From positions 20,201-84,200 of the forward strand of contig JAJTWY010000017.1 in the NCBI GenBank assembly GCA_021463165.1: a stretch of DNA of 64,000 nt. Reading direction: 5' to 3'. A model generated the notes under the pieces. The model made no database searches. It was not told the origin of the DNA and saw nothing but the letters and a program-made list of their open reading frames with translations. This document shows positions 43,736 to 53,458 of this stretch, in pieces. This DNA is from Pyrinomonadaceae bacterium (GTDB lineage Bacteria > Acidobacteriota > Blastocatellia > Pyrinomonadales > Pyrinomonadaceae). The first letter of the stretch is position 1, and every line of letters begins with the position of its first letter. A program made the position numbers and the translations under genes.

Positions 43736-44609
43736 TCCTGGCCTGTCTGAACCAGTTGGCTCGGGCAACGGTTCGATTAGTGAAACAGAGAACCAAATCT
43801 TAACCGAAACCGGCTTCTTTTGGCGAGAAGCCGATAATGTGAGGGTGCTGGTTTGTCGGCCGCTTGAAGAGGCTGGTTTCGCAAACGGATTCTCGACGCG
43901 TGGTGGCGGTGTTTCCGATTTTCCCGAGAAAAGTCTGAATCTTGCCGGGTTTAACGAGGACTCGGCAGAGAATATCTATGAAAACCGCAGGCGTTTTCTC
44001 AGGGCCTTCGAGGGTGGCTTTCGGTTAGCGATGGTCTGGCAGGTTCACGGCGACCAGATAAAAACGGTAAACGATCCGGATGAGATAGGTGATTCGGAAG
44101 AGAAGGCCGATGCGGTTGTCTCGAACCTCCCGAATGTCCTCGCCGGAGCGAAGACCGCGGATTGTGTTCCCGTTCTGATCGGCGATCCGGTGACGCATTC
44201 ATTTGCGGCTGTTCACGCCGGCTGGCGCGGAACTGCTGCGTCGATAGTTATGAAAGCGGTCCAAAAACTTGGCGAAAGCTATGGTGCAAACCCCGCAAAT
44301 ATGATCGCCGCCATCGGGCCCGCGGCCGGCTGTTCGAACTACGAGGTCGGCCAGGACGTGCTCGATGCCTTTACGACAAACTTCAACGGTAGCGAAAAAT
44401 ATTTCAAAACCACCCGCGAGGGCCACGCGCTGGTCGACCTACATCGGGCAAACAGAGACCAACTTTCAGAAAGCGGGATCCGTGAAGCCAATATCTACAC
44501 GGCACCTTTCTGCACGATGGCGCGGCCAGACCTCTTCTTTTCTTACAGGCTGGAGAAGCGGCGATTCGGAAAGACGGGCCGACTGTTATCCGTGATAGGA
44601 TTGGCTTAG
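43710..44609 (+). CDS. pgeF: Peptidoglycan editing factor PgeF (YfiH / laccase-domain family)
   Basis: 299 residues from 43710; ATG codons at 43722 and 43728 are alternatives and none has a good SD. Core motifs are FSTRGGGVSDFPEKSLNL, VWQVHGDQI, AKTADCVPVLIGD, AAVHAGWRGTAASI and CTMARPDLFFSYR. The His, Cys and His residues in these form the zinc site. The family removes L-Ser wrongly built into peptidoglycan precursors and has purine-nucleoside activity in some members. It is divergent from and overlaps acpS at the starts. Confidence 0.9.
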   Translation: MSIPMEMIIPGLSEPVGSGNGSISETENQILTETGFFWREADNVRVLVCRPLEEAGFANGFSTRGGGVSDFPEKSLNLAGFNEDSAENIYENRRRFLRAFEGGFRLAMVWQVHGDQIKTVNDPDEIGDSEEKADAVVSNLPNVLAGAKTADCVPVLIGDPVTHSFAAVHAGWRGTAASIVMKAVQKLGESYGANPANMIAAIGPAAGCSNYEVGQDVLDAFTTNFNGSEKYFKTTREGHALVDLHRANRDQLSESGIREANIYTAPFCTMARPDLFFSYRLEKRRFGKTGRLLSVIGLA

Positions 44610-44653
44610 TTACCGCCAACCAAGTTTTGATTGATCCATGTAGAGCTGGTTTG

Positions 44654-45130
44654 TTAATTTACTACCGCTTCGAGATTCAGCCGCCTGGTCTTAGGCGGAA
44701 AACACACTTCGTCGTTACAAGCCTGATACCGGACGGTTACTTCGATCGATACCTTTCCGCCGCGAAAATTTTTCAAAAGGGTAACGTCGAACCCAAACTC
44801 AACTCTGCCTTCGTAAACATTTAATTCGTTTGCGGAAAAGCCGAACTTACGATCGTGGCCTGGCGGATATTCGACCGGGCCGAGCTTTACTCCGGGTACC
44901 GGTCTTACTTTTACGGTCGTCGGGATCAGGTATTTACTTTTCGGTCGATTTGAATTGGTGTGAAGCTCTTCGGGAATATCCAGCACCACAACGGCACGAG
45001 TCTTCTTACCGCGTTCGATAGTACCACGCCCTAGTGAACCGCTAACCCCTTGCCCGGCGGCCTTGGAAATAGCGACCGCTAGAACAAACAGCAATATCGA
45101 ACTCCTAAAACGAACTCCACTTATTCTCAT
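44654..45130 (-). CDS. Stand-alone DsbD N-terminal (DsbD-alpha) domain protein, exported
   Basis: 158 residues with a signal peptide (SILLFVLAVAISKAAGQ). An immunoglobulin-like fold follows and ends in the DsbD-alpha redox motif RYQACNDEVCFPP (C138, C143). In full-length DsbD this domain passes electrons to periplasmic thiol proteins; here the membrane and thioredoxin parts are missing, so a separate CcdA/DsbD-like partner would be needed. Confidence 0.8.
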   Translation of the reverse strand: MRISGVRFRSSILLFVLAVAISKAAGQGVSGSLGRGTIERGKKTRAVVVLDIPEELHTNSNRPKSKYLIPTTVKVRPVPGVKLGPVEYPPGHDRKFGFSANELNVYEGRVEFGFDVTLLKNFRGGKVSIEVTVRYQACNDEVCFPPKTRRLNLEAVVN

Positions 45131-45174
45131 AATTTAACTTCTTCTGATGAAGAGAATGCCGGCAACCGTTGGAA

Positions 45175-45690
45175 TTATTTCACTGAGAAGCCTGATGCCA
45201 GTAACTGTATCTTGCGCGCGACATCTTCGGACGTTTGTTCGAGAGCCGTTATCTTTAGCACCAAAGTGTCGCTGCCACTGGCCGCGATCTTGTATAGCTC
45301 GACCAGGCCCACGCCTTTTTCGATCCGTTCCGCTTCGATCAGAAAATACTTTCGCTCATCCACGATCTCGGTGTTCCGCGAAGTTACTTTGATCGATGCA
45401 GTAATGTCTTTGATCGCTCTTTCCGGGGGTGTGCCTTTCAACCGTTGGATCTCGACGCGAGCCTGGCGCATATTTTCCGCATCTTCGTCGCCAAAATCAC
45501 GGGAATATGCTTCAAACTCAAGTGTCGGATCGCAATTGATCACATTTAGAAAGCCTTCCGGTTTCTCAATGATAAATGCGTCGCTCTCGATCGTTTCCTG
45601 TTCAAACGCAGCCGCTGCCGTCTTCTTGATACGGGTCGACGCGTACACCATCAAGGCGACAAGAATAAGGCCGGGGATCAAAAGTTCCAT
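45175..45690 (-). CDS. Hypothetical membrane-anchored protein, 171 residues
   Basis: From the ATG at 45690 the protein has one N-terminal membrane segment (LLIPGLILVALMVYAST) and a soluble part of about 145 residues with mixed strands and helices. No known family recognised. Its stop lies 44 bases from the DsbD-alpha gene start, and rlmN is 7 bases upstream on the same strand, so it is probably co-transcribed with rlmN. Confidence 0.65.
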   Translation of the reverse strand: MELLIPGLILVALMVYASTRIKKTAAAAFEQETIESDAFIIEKPEGFLNVINCDPTLEFEAYSRDFGDEDAENMRQARVEIQRLKGTPPERAIKDITASIKVTSRNTEIVDERKYFLIEAERIEKGVGLVELYKIAASGSDTLVLKITALEQTSEDVARKIQLLASGFSVK

Positions 45691-45697
45691 ATAAACA

Positions 45698-46786
45698 CTA
45701 GATTGCCCTGATCTGTACCAGATCAGGTTCGCTCTTGGCGGCCAACTGCCCGCAAGCAGCATAGATATCGCGTCCGCGCGGCGTGCGGACATAGGCATCG
45801 ACGCCGCGACTTTCCAATATTTTCTTGAATCGATCGACTCGCTCCGAACTCGAGGCCTTGTAATCCAACTGCTCGGCCCCGTTGTGCGGGATCAGATTGA
45901 TCTTGACCCGCGTCAACTGATATCGTCTCAGGAGATCGGCCAGGTCGATCGCGTCTCGGTCCGAATCATTTACGCCGCCGAGCATTACGTATTCAAATGT
46001 GAACCGCTCGCCGCGCCGAAGGCTTCCCTCGAATTCTTTTGCCGCGGTCATCAACTCGTCGAGGTCCCACTTTTTGTTTATCGGCATCAGCACATCGCGT
46101 TGCTCGTCGCGCGGAGACGAAAGCGAGATCGCCAGGTGCGGCCTATGCACAACCTTTGCCAGATCGTAGATGCGCGGAACAATTCCAGCCGTAGAGATCG
46201 TCACCCGGTTCGGTACGATAAAAAGTCCATTCTCGTCGGCCATTATCCCGAGCGCCGCGATCAGATTGTCAAAATTCAGGAATGGCTCGCCTGCCCCCAT
46301 CCCGACCAGATTTGTGCCATGCGGAGTTTCGGCGGCAACGCCGTAAACATCGTTGAGCACAATGATCATCTGTTCGATGATCTCGCCGACCGTAAGGTTT
46401 CGCAGCAGTCCGAGCTTCGCCGTCAGGCAGAAATCACATTTGAGCGGACACCCCGATTGCGACGAGAAACATATCGTGTCGCGGTTCTCGGTCGGGATAA
46501 AGACGGTCTCGACCGGGTAGCCGTCGGCCGTTTTCATCAGATATCGTCGCGTACCGTCGGTCGAGACGTAACGCGACCCGACGCTCAGACGCGATATATC
46601 AGCCGTGTCCTCCAGCTTTGCCCGAAGTTTTTTGGGGAGATCGGTCATCTCATCAAACGACTGTAGGCGCCGCTGATGTACCGCCTTAAAAACCTGCATC
46701 GAACGATAACGCGGTTCGCCGAGCGAGAGAAAGAAGTCCTCGAGCTGTTCGCGGCTCATTCCGGTTATGTGTAGCTTCTCTGACAC
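45698..46786 (-). CDS. rlmN: 23S rRNA (adenine2503-C2)-methyltransferase, radical SAM
   Basis: 362 residues. The radical SAM cluster motif CPLKCDFC gives C113, C117 and C120; NLVGMGAGEPFLNFDN, SLSSPRDEQRD and the C-terminal Cys in YAACGQLA, the acceptor Cys, complete the RlmN pattern. It methylates A2503 of 23S rRNA and A37 of some tRNAs. Confidence 0.95.
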   Translation of the reverse strand: MSEKLHITGMSREQLEDFFLSLGEPRYRSMQVFKAVHQRRLQSFDEMTDLPKKLRAKLEDTADISRLSVGSRYVSTDGTRRYLMKTADGYPVETVFIPTENRDTICFSSQSGCPLKCDFCLTAKLGLLRNLTVGEIIEQMIIVLNDVYGVAAETPHGTNLVGMGAGEPFLNFDNLIAALGIMADENGLFIVPNRVTISTAGIVPRIYDLAKVVHRPHLAISLSSPRDEQRDVLMPINKKWDLDELMTAAKEFEGSLRRGERFTFEYVMLGGVNDSDRDAIDLADLLRRYQLTRVKINLIPHNGAEQLDYKASSSERVDRFKKILESRGVDAYVRTPRGRDIYAACGQLAAKSEPDLVQIRAI

Positions 46787-46877
46787 CCTTCATATTCTAG
46801 CTTATAAGTTGACTTCTCTCACCAGCCGTCTGAGATCCGCCCTGTTTCCGTAAGCCAGAATCTGCTAGAATCCGCCC

Positions 46878-47777
46878 ATGAAATCTTTAACATTGATAGC
46901 GATCCTGATCGGGCTCGGTGCCTCCGGGGTGTTGGCTCAGCCCTGTTTGAATTCGGCAAAAGAGATAGCACCGGTTATGAGCAATGAGCTGGCGGTGCAG
47001 CATTCGAAGAATCTGGAGATGGCTGCACGGAATTACGCTTCCGATCCTACGGCAGATAACCTGATCTGGTATGCACGGCGCAAAGGGTATCTGGGGAAAT
47101 ACAAGGATGCGGTAGAATCCTTGACCATCGGAATATCAAAATTTCCGAATGATGCAAGGCTCTATCGGCATCGCGGCCACCGCTATATTACGTTGAGGTG
47201 TTTTGACGACGCGATCCGTGATCTAGAGAAGGCGGCCAAGTTGATAAAAGGGAAACCCGACGAGATCGAGCCGGATGGGCTGCCAAACGCTAGAAACATT
47301 CCGACGAGCACGCTGCAATCGAACATCTGGTATCACCTTGGGCTCGCTTACTATCTCAAAGGGAATTTCAAAAAGGCGGCCGATGCGTACAAAGAGGCAA
47401 TGCTCGTCTCGAAAAACAACGATATGCTGGCTGCAACCACTCACTGGTATTACATGACGCTGAGGCGGATCGAAAAACCAGTGGACGCCGGACGCCTGCT
47501 GGAACCTATCAACGGTGATTTTGAAGTGATCGAGAATGAGGACTATCTGAAACTTTTGCGGCTTTATCGCGGCGAGGTAAAGCCGGAGATGCTGCTAGAT
47601 GCCTTAGGCGAAAAAGCAGAAACCCTAGGCAACGCCTCGCTCGGCTACGGACTCGGCGCATGGTTTCTCTACAACCGCGACAGTGTCCGTGCGAAGAACA
47701 TCTTTCGCAAGATCGTGGCCGGAAACCAGTGGGCGAGCTTCGGATATATTGCAGCCGAGGCGGAGTTGAATCGATAG
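46878..47777 (+). CDS. Exported TPR-containing hypothetical protein
   Basis: 299 residues with a signal peptide (LTLIAILIGLGASGVLAQ). At least three TPR units (DAVESLTIGISKFPNDARLYRHRGHRY..., WYHLGLAYYLKGNFKKAADAYKEAM). No catalytic motif. Likely a periplasmic scaffold. A second TPR gene follows after 26 bases and may be in the same transcript. Confidence 0.75.
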   Translation: MKSLTLIAILIGLGASGVLAQPCLNSAKEIAPVMSNELAVQHSKNLEMAARNYASDPTADNLIWYARRKGYLGKYKDAVESLTIGISKFPNDARLYRHRGHRYITLRCFDDAIRDLEKAAKLIKGKPDEIEPDGLPNARNIPTSTLQSNIWYHLGLAYYLKGNFKKAADAYKEAMLVSKNNDMLAATTHWYYMTLRRIEKPVDAGRLLEPINGDFEVIENEDYLKLLRLYRGEVKPEMLLDALGEKAETLGNASLGYGLGAWFLYNRDSVRAKNIFRKIVAGNQWASFGYIAAEAELNR

Positions 47778-47803
47778 AATGTCAGAGATGAAAGGATGAA
47801 AGC

Positions 47804-49405
47804 ATGAACATATATCAAGTTATGAAATGCGTACTTGGATCGACTATATTAACCGTCCTTTTGGCTGCGACGATCATTGCGCAGCATTCCGATCACAACG
47901 CACCTCAAACGGCGCCGGCCGAAAAACCTATCGGACTCGTGACGACCGATGCTATCTCGCATCGCAAGGTAGCGACCACAAACAAACAGGCTCAGGCCTA
48001 TTTCGATCAGGGTCTTACTTTGTATTACGCGTTCAATGATGGCGACGCCGTTCGGTCATTTCGGCGTGCTGCAGAATTGGATCCAAAGCTAGCGATGGCC
48101 CATTGGGGAATCGCGCTCGCGGCCTATCCGCGCGTTACCGGCGGTGGAAATCCCAACGACGCAAAGCGATTGAAGGAAGCACGCGATGCGATCAAGGCTG
48201 CAATGTCGCTGCCGGCTCCGCAAGCGGATCGGGTCTATATCGAAGCTCTCTCAAAACTGTTGCCGGACGAAGCCGGGTACAACCGAAACGCGTCGGAGAA
48301 CGCCTACCGCGAGGCGATGAAGCCGATATTTCAAGCGAATCCAAAGGACGCGGATGCGGCGGCTCTTTATGCTCTGAGCATCTTCTACTCGGCGGGCTAT
48401 TCGAATTGGACGCGTGACGGCGAACCCGTCGGGCGTTGGCCTGAAATGCTTGCTGTCCTGGAGACCGGCCTCAAACTCCATCCAAAACATGTTGGTCTGA
48501 CGCACACTTATATTCACGGGGTCGAGGAATCGCTTCAGCCCGAGCGAGCGCTTGCCGCGGCCGACACACTCCGCGGACAGAAGATATTTATTCCCTCGTT
48601 CGGCCATCTCGTTCACATGCCTGCACATATCTATGTGCGAACCGGCAATTTTCAAAGATCGATCGAGTCAAACGAGCAAACGGCTACGATGCCGACCGAC
48701 ACTCTCTCTGAGGAGTTCAAGCTATGGCATTACAATCATGTTCTGAATTTTCTTTTGTTCTCCTATGCGATGCAGGGCAATTTCAAAATGGTTTCGAACA
48801 CGCTGGACAGGAAATTCGGCTATTACACCCCGCGATATTCAGATCAACGGCCACGATATTGGGTGCGATTCAAGCGTTGGGATGACATTCTGAAGGCGCC
48901 CCCACCGCCCGCCGATAGCCGTCCCGAAACCTTAAGGGCCTGGAGTTGGGCACGAGTCATGGCACTTGTCGCGACGGGCGATATCGCAAAGGCTGAAGCG
49001 GAAAGGTCAAAGGACCGGACGGACCCGAACCCGCTGCGAAAGATCGACGACGCACGAATTGACGCGGCTATCGCTCGCAGTAAGGGTGAGAAGGCGAAGG
49101 AGATCGATCTTCTGAAGGACGCCGTTGACGCCGAGGATACGCTCGGCTATTCCGAGCCGCCGCTCTCGATCTCGCCGGTAAGGGAAAATCTCGGCGGTGC
49201 ATTGTTACGCGATGGCCAGTTCGTCGAAGCTGAGAAGGCCTTTCGCGAAGACCTCCGCCGGAATCCCGGCAGCGGACGATCCCTATTCGGCCTGATGACC
49301 GCGCTTGAAGCTCAGGGCAAAAAGGCCGAGGCTTCACAATACCGCAAACAGTTTCAAGAGGCGTGGAAGTATGCAGATATTCAACTAACAGTTGAAATGC
49401 TTTGA
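47804..49405 (+). CDS. Exported TPR-repeat protein, 533 residues
   Basis: Signal peptide at about 5-26 (cleaved near IAQ), then QAQAYFDQGLTLYYAFNDGDAVRSFRRAAELDPKLAMAHWGIA (broken here by helices) and further TPRs to the end. Conserved HxxHG-like segments (THTYIHGVEESLQPERA, HLVHMPAHIYVRTG) are typical of a family seen in soil bacteria and often annotated only as TPR protein. A catalytic role for the conserved His residues is possible but not shown. Confidence 0.78.
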   Translation: MNIYQVMKCVLGSTILTVLLAATIIAQHSDHNAPQTAPAEKPIGLVTTDAISHRKVATTNKQAQAYFDQGLTLYYAFNDGDAVRSFRRAAELDPKLAMAHWGIALAAYPRVTGGGNPNDAKRLKEARDAIKAAMSLPAPQADRVYIEALSKLLPDEAGYNRNASENAYREAMKPIFQANPKDADAAALYALSIFYSAGYSNWTRDGEPVGRWPEMLAVLETGLKLHPKHVGLTHTYIHGVEESLQPERALAAADTLRGQKIFIPSFGHLVHMPAHIYVRTGNFQRSIESNEQTATMPTDTLSEEFKLWHYNHVLNFLLFSYAMQGNFKMVSNTLDRKFGYYTPRYSDQRPRYWVRFKRWDDILKAPPPPADSRPETLRAWSWARVMALVATGDIAKAEAERSKDRTDPNPLRKIDDARIDAAIARSKGEKAKEIDLLKDAVDAEDTLGYSEPPLSISPVRENLGGALLRDGQFVEAEKAFREDLRRNPGSGRSLFGLMTALEAQGKKAEASQYRKQFQEAWKYADIQLTVEML

Positions 49406-49457
49406 TAAAAGAGTAAATTAGCTTATCTATATTCAATTCGAGGACCGCAACAAAACT

Positions 49458-50762
49458 ATGGATGCACAAGAACAGAGATCGACAGTGAAGAGTGCCGTTG
49501 AGAAGCACAAGGAATTTCTCTTCCCGGCGGTCGCGATGTACTACCAGGAGCCGATCGCTATTGTAAAGGGCGAGGGCGAGAAGGTTTGGGATGATAAGGG
49601 CAATGAGTATCTCGATTGCTTTGGCGGCGTGCTGACGGTCAGCGTCGGCCATGCAGAGCCGCGCGTCAACAAGGCCTGGATCGATCAGGTGAATGCGTTT
49701 GCTCACGGCTCGACGCTGTATGCGAACAAGCCGCAGGGCGACTTGGCGGAGAAGCTTGCCGAGATCACGCCGGGGAAATTGAAGAAATCGTTCTTTACCA
49801 ACAGCGGCACCGAGGCGGATGACACGGCGATCCTAGCGGCAAAGCTCGCGACCGGAAATAATGAAGTTATTGCTCTACGACACAGTTATGCAGGACGCTC
49901 GGCGACGGCGCTTTCGACGATCGGGCATCACACCTGGAAGCCGCTGGCGTCGCAGGTAGCGGGCGTCGTTCATGCGGTCGCGCCGTATTGCTATCGCTGT
50001 CCGTTCAAACTCGAATATCCTTCGTGCGGCGTCGCGTGCGCGGACGATGTCGAGGAACTCATCAAGACGACCACAACCGGCAAGATCGCCGGCATGATCG
50101 CCGAGACGATACTCGGCGTCGGCGGGTTTATAATTCCGCCGAAAGAATATTTCCCGCGCGTCGCAGAGATCGTTCGCCGTCACGGCGGGCTGTTCATCTC
50201 GGACGAAGTGCAGGCCGCGTGGGGCCGCACCGGCGATAAATGGTTTGGCATCGAGCACTGGGGCGTCGAGCCTGACATTATGACCTCGGCAAAAGGAATG
50301 GGCAACGGCGTGCCCATCGGTTGGACGATCGCAACGCCCGAAGTCGCCGACGCTTTTCCCGGTCTGACGTTCTCGACATTCGGCGGCAATCCAGTTTCAG
50401 CCGCCGTCGGTCTCGCCGTGATCAACGTCATCGAGGAAGACGACTTGCTAACCAATGCCCGCGTCGTCGGTGACTATTTGAAACAACGCTTGCTCGAACT
50501 TCAGGAGAAACATGCCGTCATCGGCGACGTTCGCGGTAAAGGCCTCATGCTCGGCATCGAACTCGTGAAAGACCGCAAGACAAAGGAACCAAATGCCGAA
50601 GCCGTGCTGAAAGTCTTCGAGGAAACCAAGCGTCGCCGTGTCCTCATCGGCAAAGGCGGCCTTTACGGCAACGTCATCCGCACAGGCTTGATGTTAAACA
50701 CAACAACCGAAACCGTTGATCGCCTGGTCGAGGCTCTCGATGCGGGCTTCGCTCTTTGCTAA
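49458..50762 (+). CDS. Class III PLP aminotransferase, AGXT2-like
   Basis: 434 residues. N-terminal YLDCFGGVLTVSVGHAEPRV, FFTNSGTEADDTAILAAK, FISDEVQAAWGRTG and TSAKGMGNGVPIGW (PLP Lys) are class III aminotransferase motifs. The sequence fits the alanine-glyoxylate/beta-alanine (AGXT2) branch. With dihydropyrimidinase 10 kb downstream, a role in transamination of beta-alanine or 3-aminoisobutyrate from pyrimidine breakdown is plausible. Confidence 0.85.
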   Translation: MDAQEQRSTVKSAVEKHKEFLFPAVAMYYQEPIAIVKGEGEKVWDDKGNEYLDCFGGVLTVSVGHAEPRVNKAWIDQVNAFAHGSTLYANKPQGDLAEKLAEITPGKLKKSFFTNSGTEADDTAILAAKLATGNNEVIALRHSYAGRSATALSTIGHHTWKPLASQVAGVVHAVAPYCYRCPFKLEYPSCGVACADDVEELIKTTTTGKIAGMIAETILGVGGFIIPPKEYFPRVAEIVRRHGGLFISDEVQAAWGRTGDKWFGIEHWGVEPDIMTSAKGMGNGVPIGWTIATPEVADAFPGLTFSTFGGNPVSAAVGLAVINVIEEDDLLTNARVVGDYLKQRLLELQEKHAVIGDVRGKGLMLGIELVKDRKTKEPNAEAVLKVFEETKRRRVLIGKGGLYGNVIRTGLMLNTTTETVDRLVEALDAGFALC

Positions 50763-50770
50763 GGAGACAA

Positions 50771-51691
50771 ATGAAAAAATACCTATTTTGCTACTGTCTG
50801 ATCTTGTTGTTCACTGGGCTGGCCGCCGCACAGAAACCGATCATCGGGAAAGATCATTGGGCGGTGAGCAATGGGCTGAAGATCTATCTCTGGGAAAAAT
50901 ACCAGAAAAGCCTCGAAAAAAAATTCGCAAAGAACAAGAAGATCGTGCTGCTCGTGCACGGTGCGACGTGGACTGGGCGGCCGGATTTTGATCTGCAGAT
51001 ACGCGACTATTCGCTGATGGATTTTCTTGCGAAGAACGGCTACGACGTTTGGGCGATCGACATTCACGGCTACGGCAGGTCGGAAAAGACCGACAAGGAC
51101 TGGTCGGATACGGAATCGGCGTCGGGCGATATCAACGCGGCTGTTGACTATATTTCGAAGCTTCGCGGCGTTGAAAAGATATCGATCCTCGGTTGGTCGT
51201 GGGGAACGCAGACAACCGGACTTTTCACGATGAAGCATCCGGAGAAGGTCGATAGGCTCATCCTTTTCGCGATGCCTTGCTGCAGAAAGTCGCTCCCGGC
51301 TTCGCCGCAGCTTCCGAAGGAACAATATCGCATCAATGACGAGAAGGCGGCTCGTTCGGACTTTATTGAGGGACAGTACGAAGAAGATGTCGTTGCCCTT
51401 TATGTAAAAGAAGCATTGGCCGAGGCTCCCAAATCGCCGAACGGCGTAAGGGTCGATGGGATGACCAAACTCGCAATGATCTCGCCCGAGGCGATCAAGG
51501 TGCCGACGCTCGTTATCCACCCCGAAAAGGATTTTGTGGCGAACGAGGCCGCCACATTGGAATTCTTCTCAAAGCTTGGCACCAAGTACAAGAGCTACGT
51601 TGCTCTGCCCGATGGTGGGCACGCGATATTGCTCGAGAAAAACTATCGAAAATTCCAGGACGTGGTTCTTGGTTTTCTGAATCAGCCATAG
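50771..51691 (+). CDS. Exported alpha/beta hydrolase
   Basis: 306 residues from the ATG at 50771, set by AAGGAGA 5 bases upstream. A signal peptide (YLFCYCLILLFTGLAAAQ) is followed by an alpha/beta hydrolase core: oxyanion region VLLVHGATWTGR, nucleophile elbow LGWSWGTQ (Ser), acid in HPEKDFVA and His in PDGGHAIL. Substrate unknown, probably an ester or amide in the periplasm. It follows the aminotransferase by 8 bases. Confidence 0.85.
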   Translation: MKKYLFCYCLILLFTGLAAAQKPIIGKDHWAVSNGLKIYLWEKYQKSLEKKFAKNKKIVLLVHGATWTGRPDFDLQIRDYSLMDFLAKNGYDVWAIDIHGYGRSEKTDKDWSDTESASGDINAAVDYISKLRGVEKISILGWSWGTQTTGLFTMKHPEKVDRLILFAMPCCRKSLPASPQLPKEQYRINDEKAARSDFIEGQYEEDVVALYVKEALAEAPKSPNGVRVDGMTKLAMISPEAIKVPTLVIHPEKDFVANEAATLEFFSKLGTKYKSYVALPDGGHAILLEKNYRKFQDVVLGFLNQP

Positions 51692-51743
51692 AACCGTGCG
51701 GCCATCGTCCGCTCCGGCAAGTGGTGTATTGGAGGTCTTGGTA

Positions 51744-53432
51744 TTGTTAAGAGCCGCAACTCCATTAGTCCTTCTTTTTGCCGCTTTCGTCCTGCCGCTG
51801 TTCGCGCAGCGTAACGGGGTGAGCATTTCCCCGCCTTTGAAAGACGCCCTGGATGCTATCAATGGGCGGAACATTCTGGGTCATGTCAGAAAGCTTTCCT
51901 CGGATGAATTTGAGGGCCGATCCCCCGGATCGCGGGGCGAAGACCTGACGGTCAAATATCTCGTAGAGAAATTTAAGGCCGTCGGTGCCGCACCGGGAAA
52001 CCCGAACGGATCATACATCCAAAATGTTCCGTTAGTCGGTTATCGCACGTCACCAAAGATCGACCTGACCGTTGATGGCGAGCCGTTACCGTTTAGATTT
52101 CTCGACGATTTTGTGCACGACTATCCGGGATTGACCTCCAGCCTTGACATAAGGGCCGCGGATATCGTGTTTGCCGGCTATGGAATTACTGCGCCGCAAT
52201 TTGGCTGGGACGACTATAAGGAAACGGATGTTCGTGGCAAACTCGTGCTCGTGTTAAGCGGCGAGCCTTCGCGACCGCTTGGCGAGGACGCGAAGAAACC
52301 CGATCCCGGATTTTTTAAGGGAATTGAGCGGACATATTATTCGACGCGAGAGTTTAAGTACGAGGAAGCCCGAAGAAGGGGAGCCGCCGGAGTCCTGATA
52401 ATTTACGATCCTGAAAGGTCTGCCACATACGGCCTGTTCCAAACTTTCGCTAAGCTCGAGGGTCAGAATCTTAAACCGCGGCCCGGCTCTCACCAGATGG
52501 CAATTGCGGGCATGGTTACGACAAACGCCGTCAAGCGGATCTTTAGTGCTGTGGGCAAGAACTTTGACGATGTGGAAAAAGCCGCCTCGCTCCCTGCCTT
52601 TCGCCCCGAAAAGCTCAGGGTGAAAGCCGACATATCGCTCACGAGCAAGCTGCGCTATTTCAACAGCAGGAACGTTGTGGCAAGGGTCGTCGGCTCCGAT
52701 CCCAGGCTCCGCAATGAGTATGTCATCTATACAGCCCATTGGGACCATCTCGGGAAAGACACCTCGCTCACGGGCGATCAGATCTACAACGGTGCAAATG
52801 ACAACGCCATCGGAACCTCGCAGTTGATCGAAGCTGCACGAGCCTTTGCCGCGATGAAACAAAAACCGAAACGAAGCGTCCTTTTTATTGCAACCACGGC
52901 TGAAGAGAAGGGGTATCTGGGCGCAAGGCATTATGTGCGAGATCCGCTCTATCCGATCTCAAAAACCGTTGCCAATATCAATCTGGACGCGGGGAATCTT
53001 TTTGGCCTGACACGCGATCTGGCCAGTACGGGCTATGGGAACTCGTCTATGGACGAAATTCTCGCGAGCGCAGCTAGATCGCAAGGACGCGTATTCACGA
53101 CCGGATCGCTTGACGAAACGGGCGGCCTGTATTTTGGTTCCGATCAGATCGAGTTTGCGAAAGCAGGCATACCTGCGGTTTTTCCATGGAGCGGGGTTGA
53201 TTATGTCGGCAAGCCAAAAGATTACGGCGACAAAGTTTGGGCGGAATATGGCGAAAAACGCTACCATCAGGTTTCGGATGAAGTCATGCCCGACTGGGAC
53301 GTGTCTGGGGCGGTCGAGGACACACGTTGGTTTGTTATTGCCGGATTTCTGGCGGCTCAAAATGCCGAGCGGCCTCGGCTGAAGGGCGGATCGGAGTTTA
53401 TCTGGATCTCCAAAGGCCGTGTCGGAAAGTGA
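51744..53432 (+). CDS. Exported M28-family zinc aminopeptidase
   Basis: 562 residues from a TTG at 51744, preferred because a perfect GGAGG lies 8 bases upstream and the product then begins with a clean signal peptide (LRAATPLVLLFAAFVLPLFAQ); a GTG at 51696 is the alternative. A PA-type insert comes before the metal site. The ligands are in TAHWDHLG (H, D), GANDNAIG (D), TTAEEKG (E E), NINLDAG (D) and KRYHQVSDE (H). It should cut N-terminal residues from peptides in the periplasm. Confidence 0.88.
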   Translation: MLRAATPLVLLFAAFVLPLFAQRNGVSISPPLKDALDAINGRNILGHVRKLSSDEFEGRSPGSRGEDLTVKYLVEKFKAVGAAPGNPNGSYIQNVPLVGYRTSPKIDLTVDGEPLPFRFLDDFVHDYPGLTSSLDIRAADIVFAGYGITAPQFGWDDYKETDVRGKLVLVLSGEPSRPLGEDAKKPDPGFFKGIERTYYSTREFKYEEARRRGAAGVLIIYDPERSATYGLFQTFAKLEGQNLKPRPGSHQMAIAGMVTTNAVKRIFSAVGKNFDDVEKAASLPAFRPEKLRVKADISLTSKLRYFNSRNVVARVVGSDPRLRNEYVIYTAHWDHLGKDTSLTGDQIYNGANDNAIGTSQLIEAARAFAAMKQKPKRSVLFIATTAEEKGYLGARHYVRDPLYPISKTVANINLDAGNLFGLTRDLASTGYGNSSMDEILASAARSQGRVFTTGSLDETGGLYFGSDQIEFAKAGIPAVFPWSGVDYVGKPKDYGDKVWAEYGEKRYHQVSDEVMPDWDVSGAVEDTRWFVIAGFLAAQNAERPRLKGGSEFIWISKGRVGK

Positions 53433-53458
53433 GGTTGAGGTGCTCTCAAAATGAATTT

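Noticed and set aside
45147..45694. Plus-strand frames opposite the 171-residue membrane-anchored protein
   Set aside because: They are Ser/Arg-rich shadows; the minus-strand gene has a clear membrane segment and a compact operon position next to rlmN.
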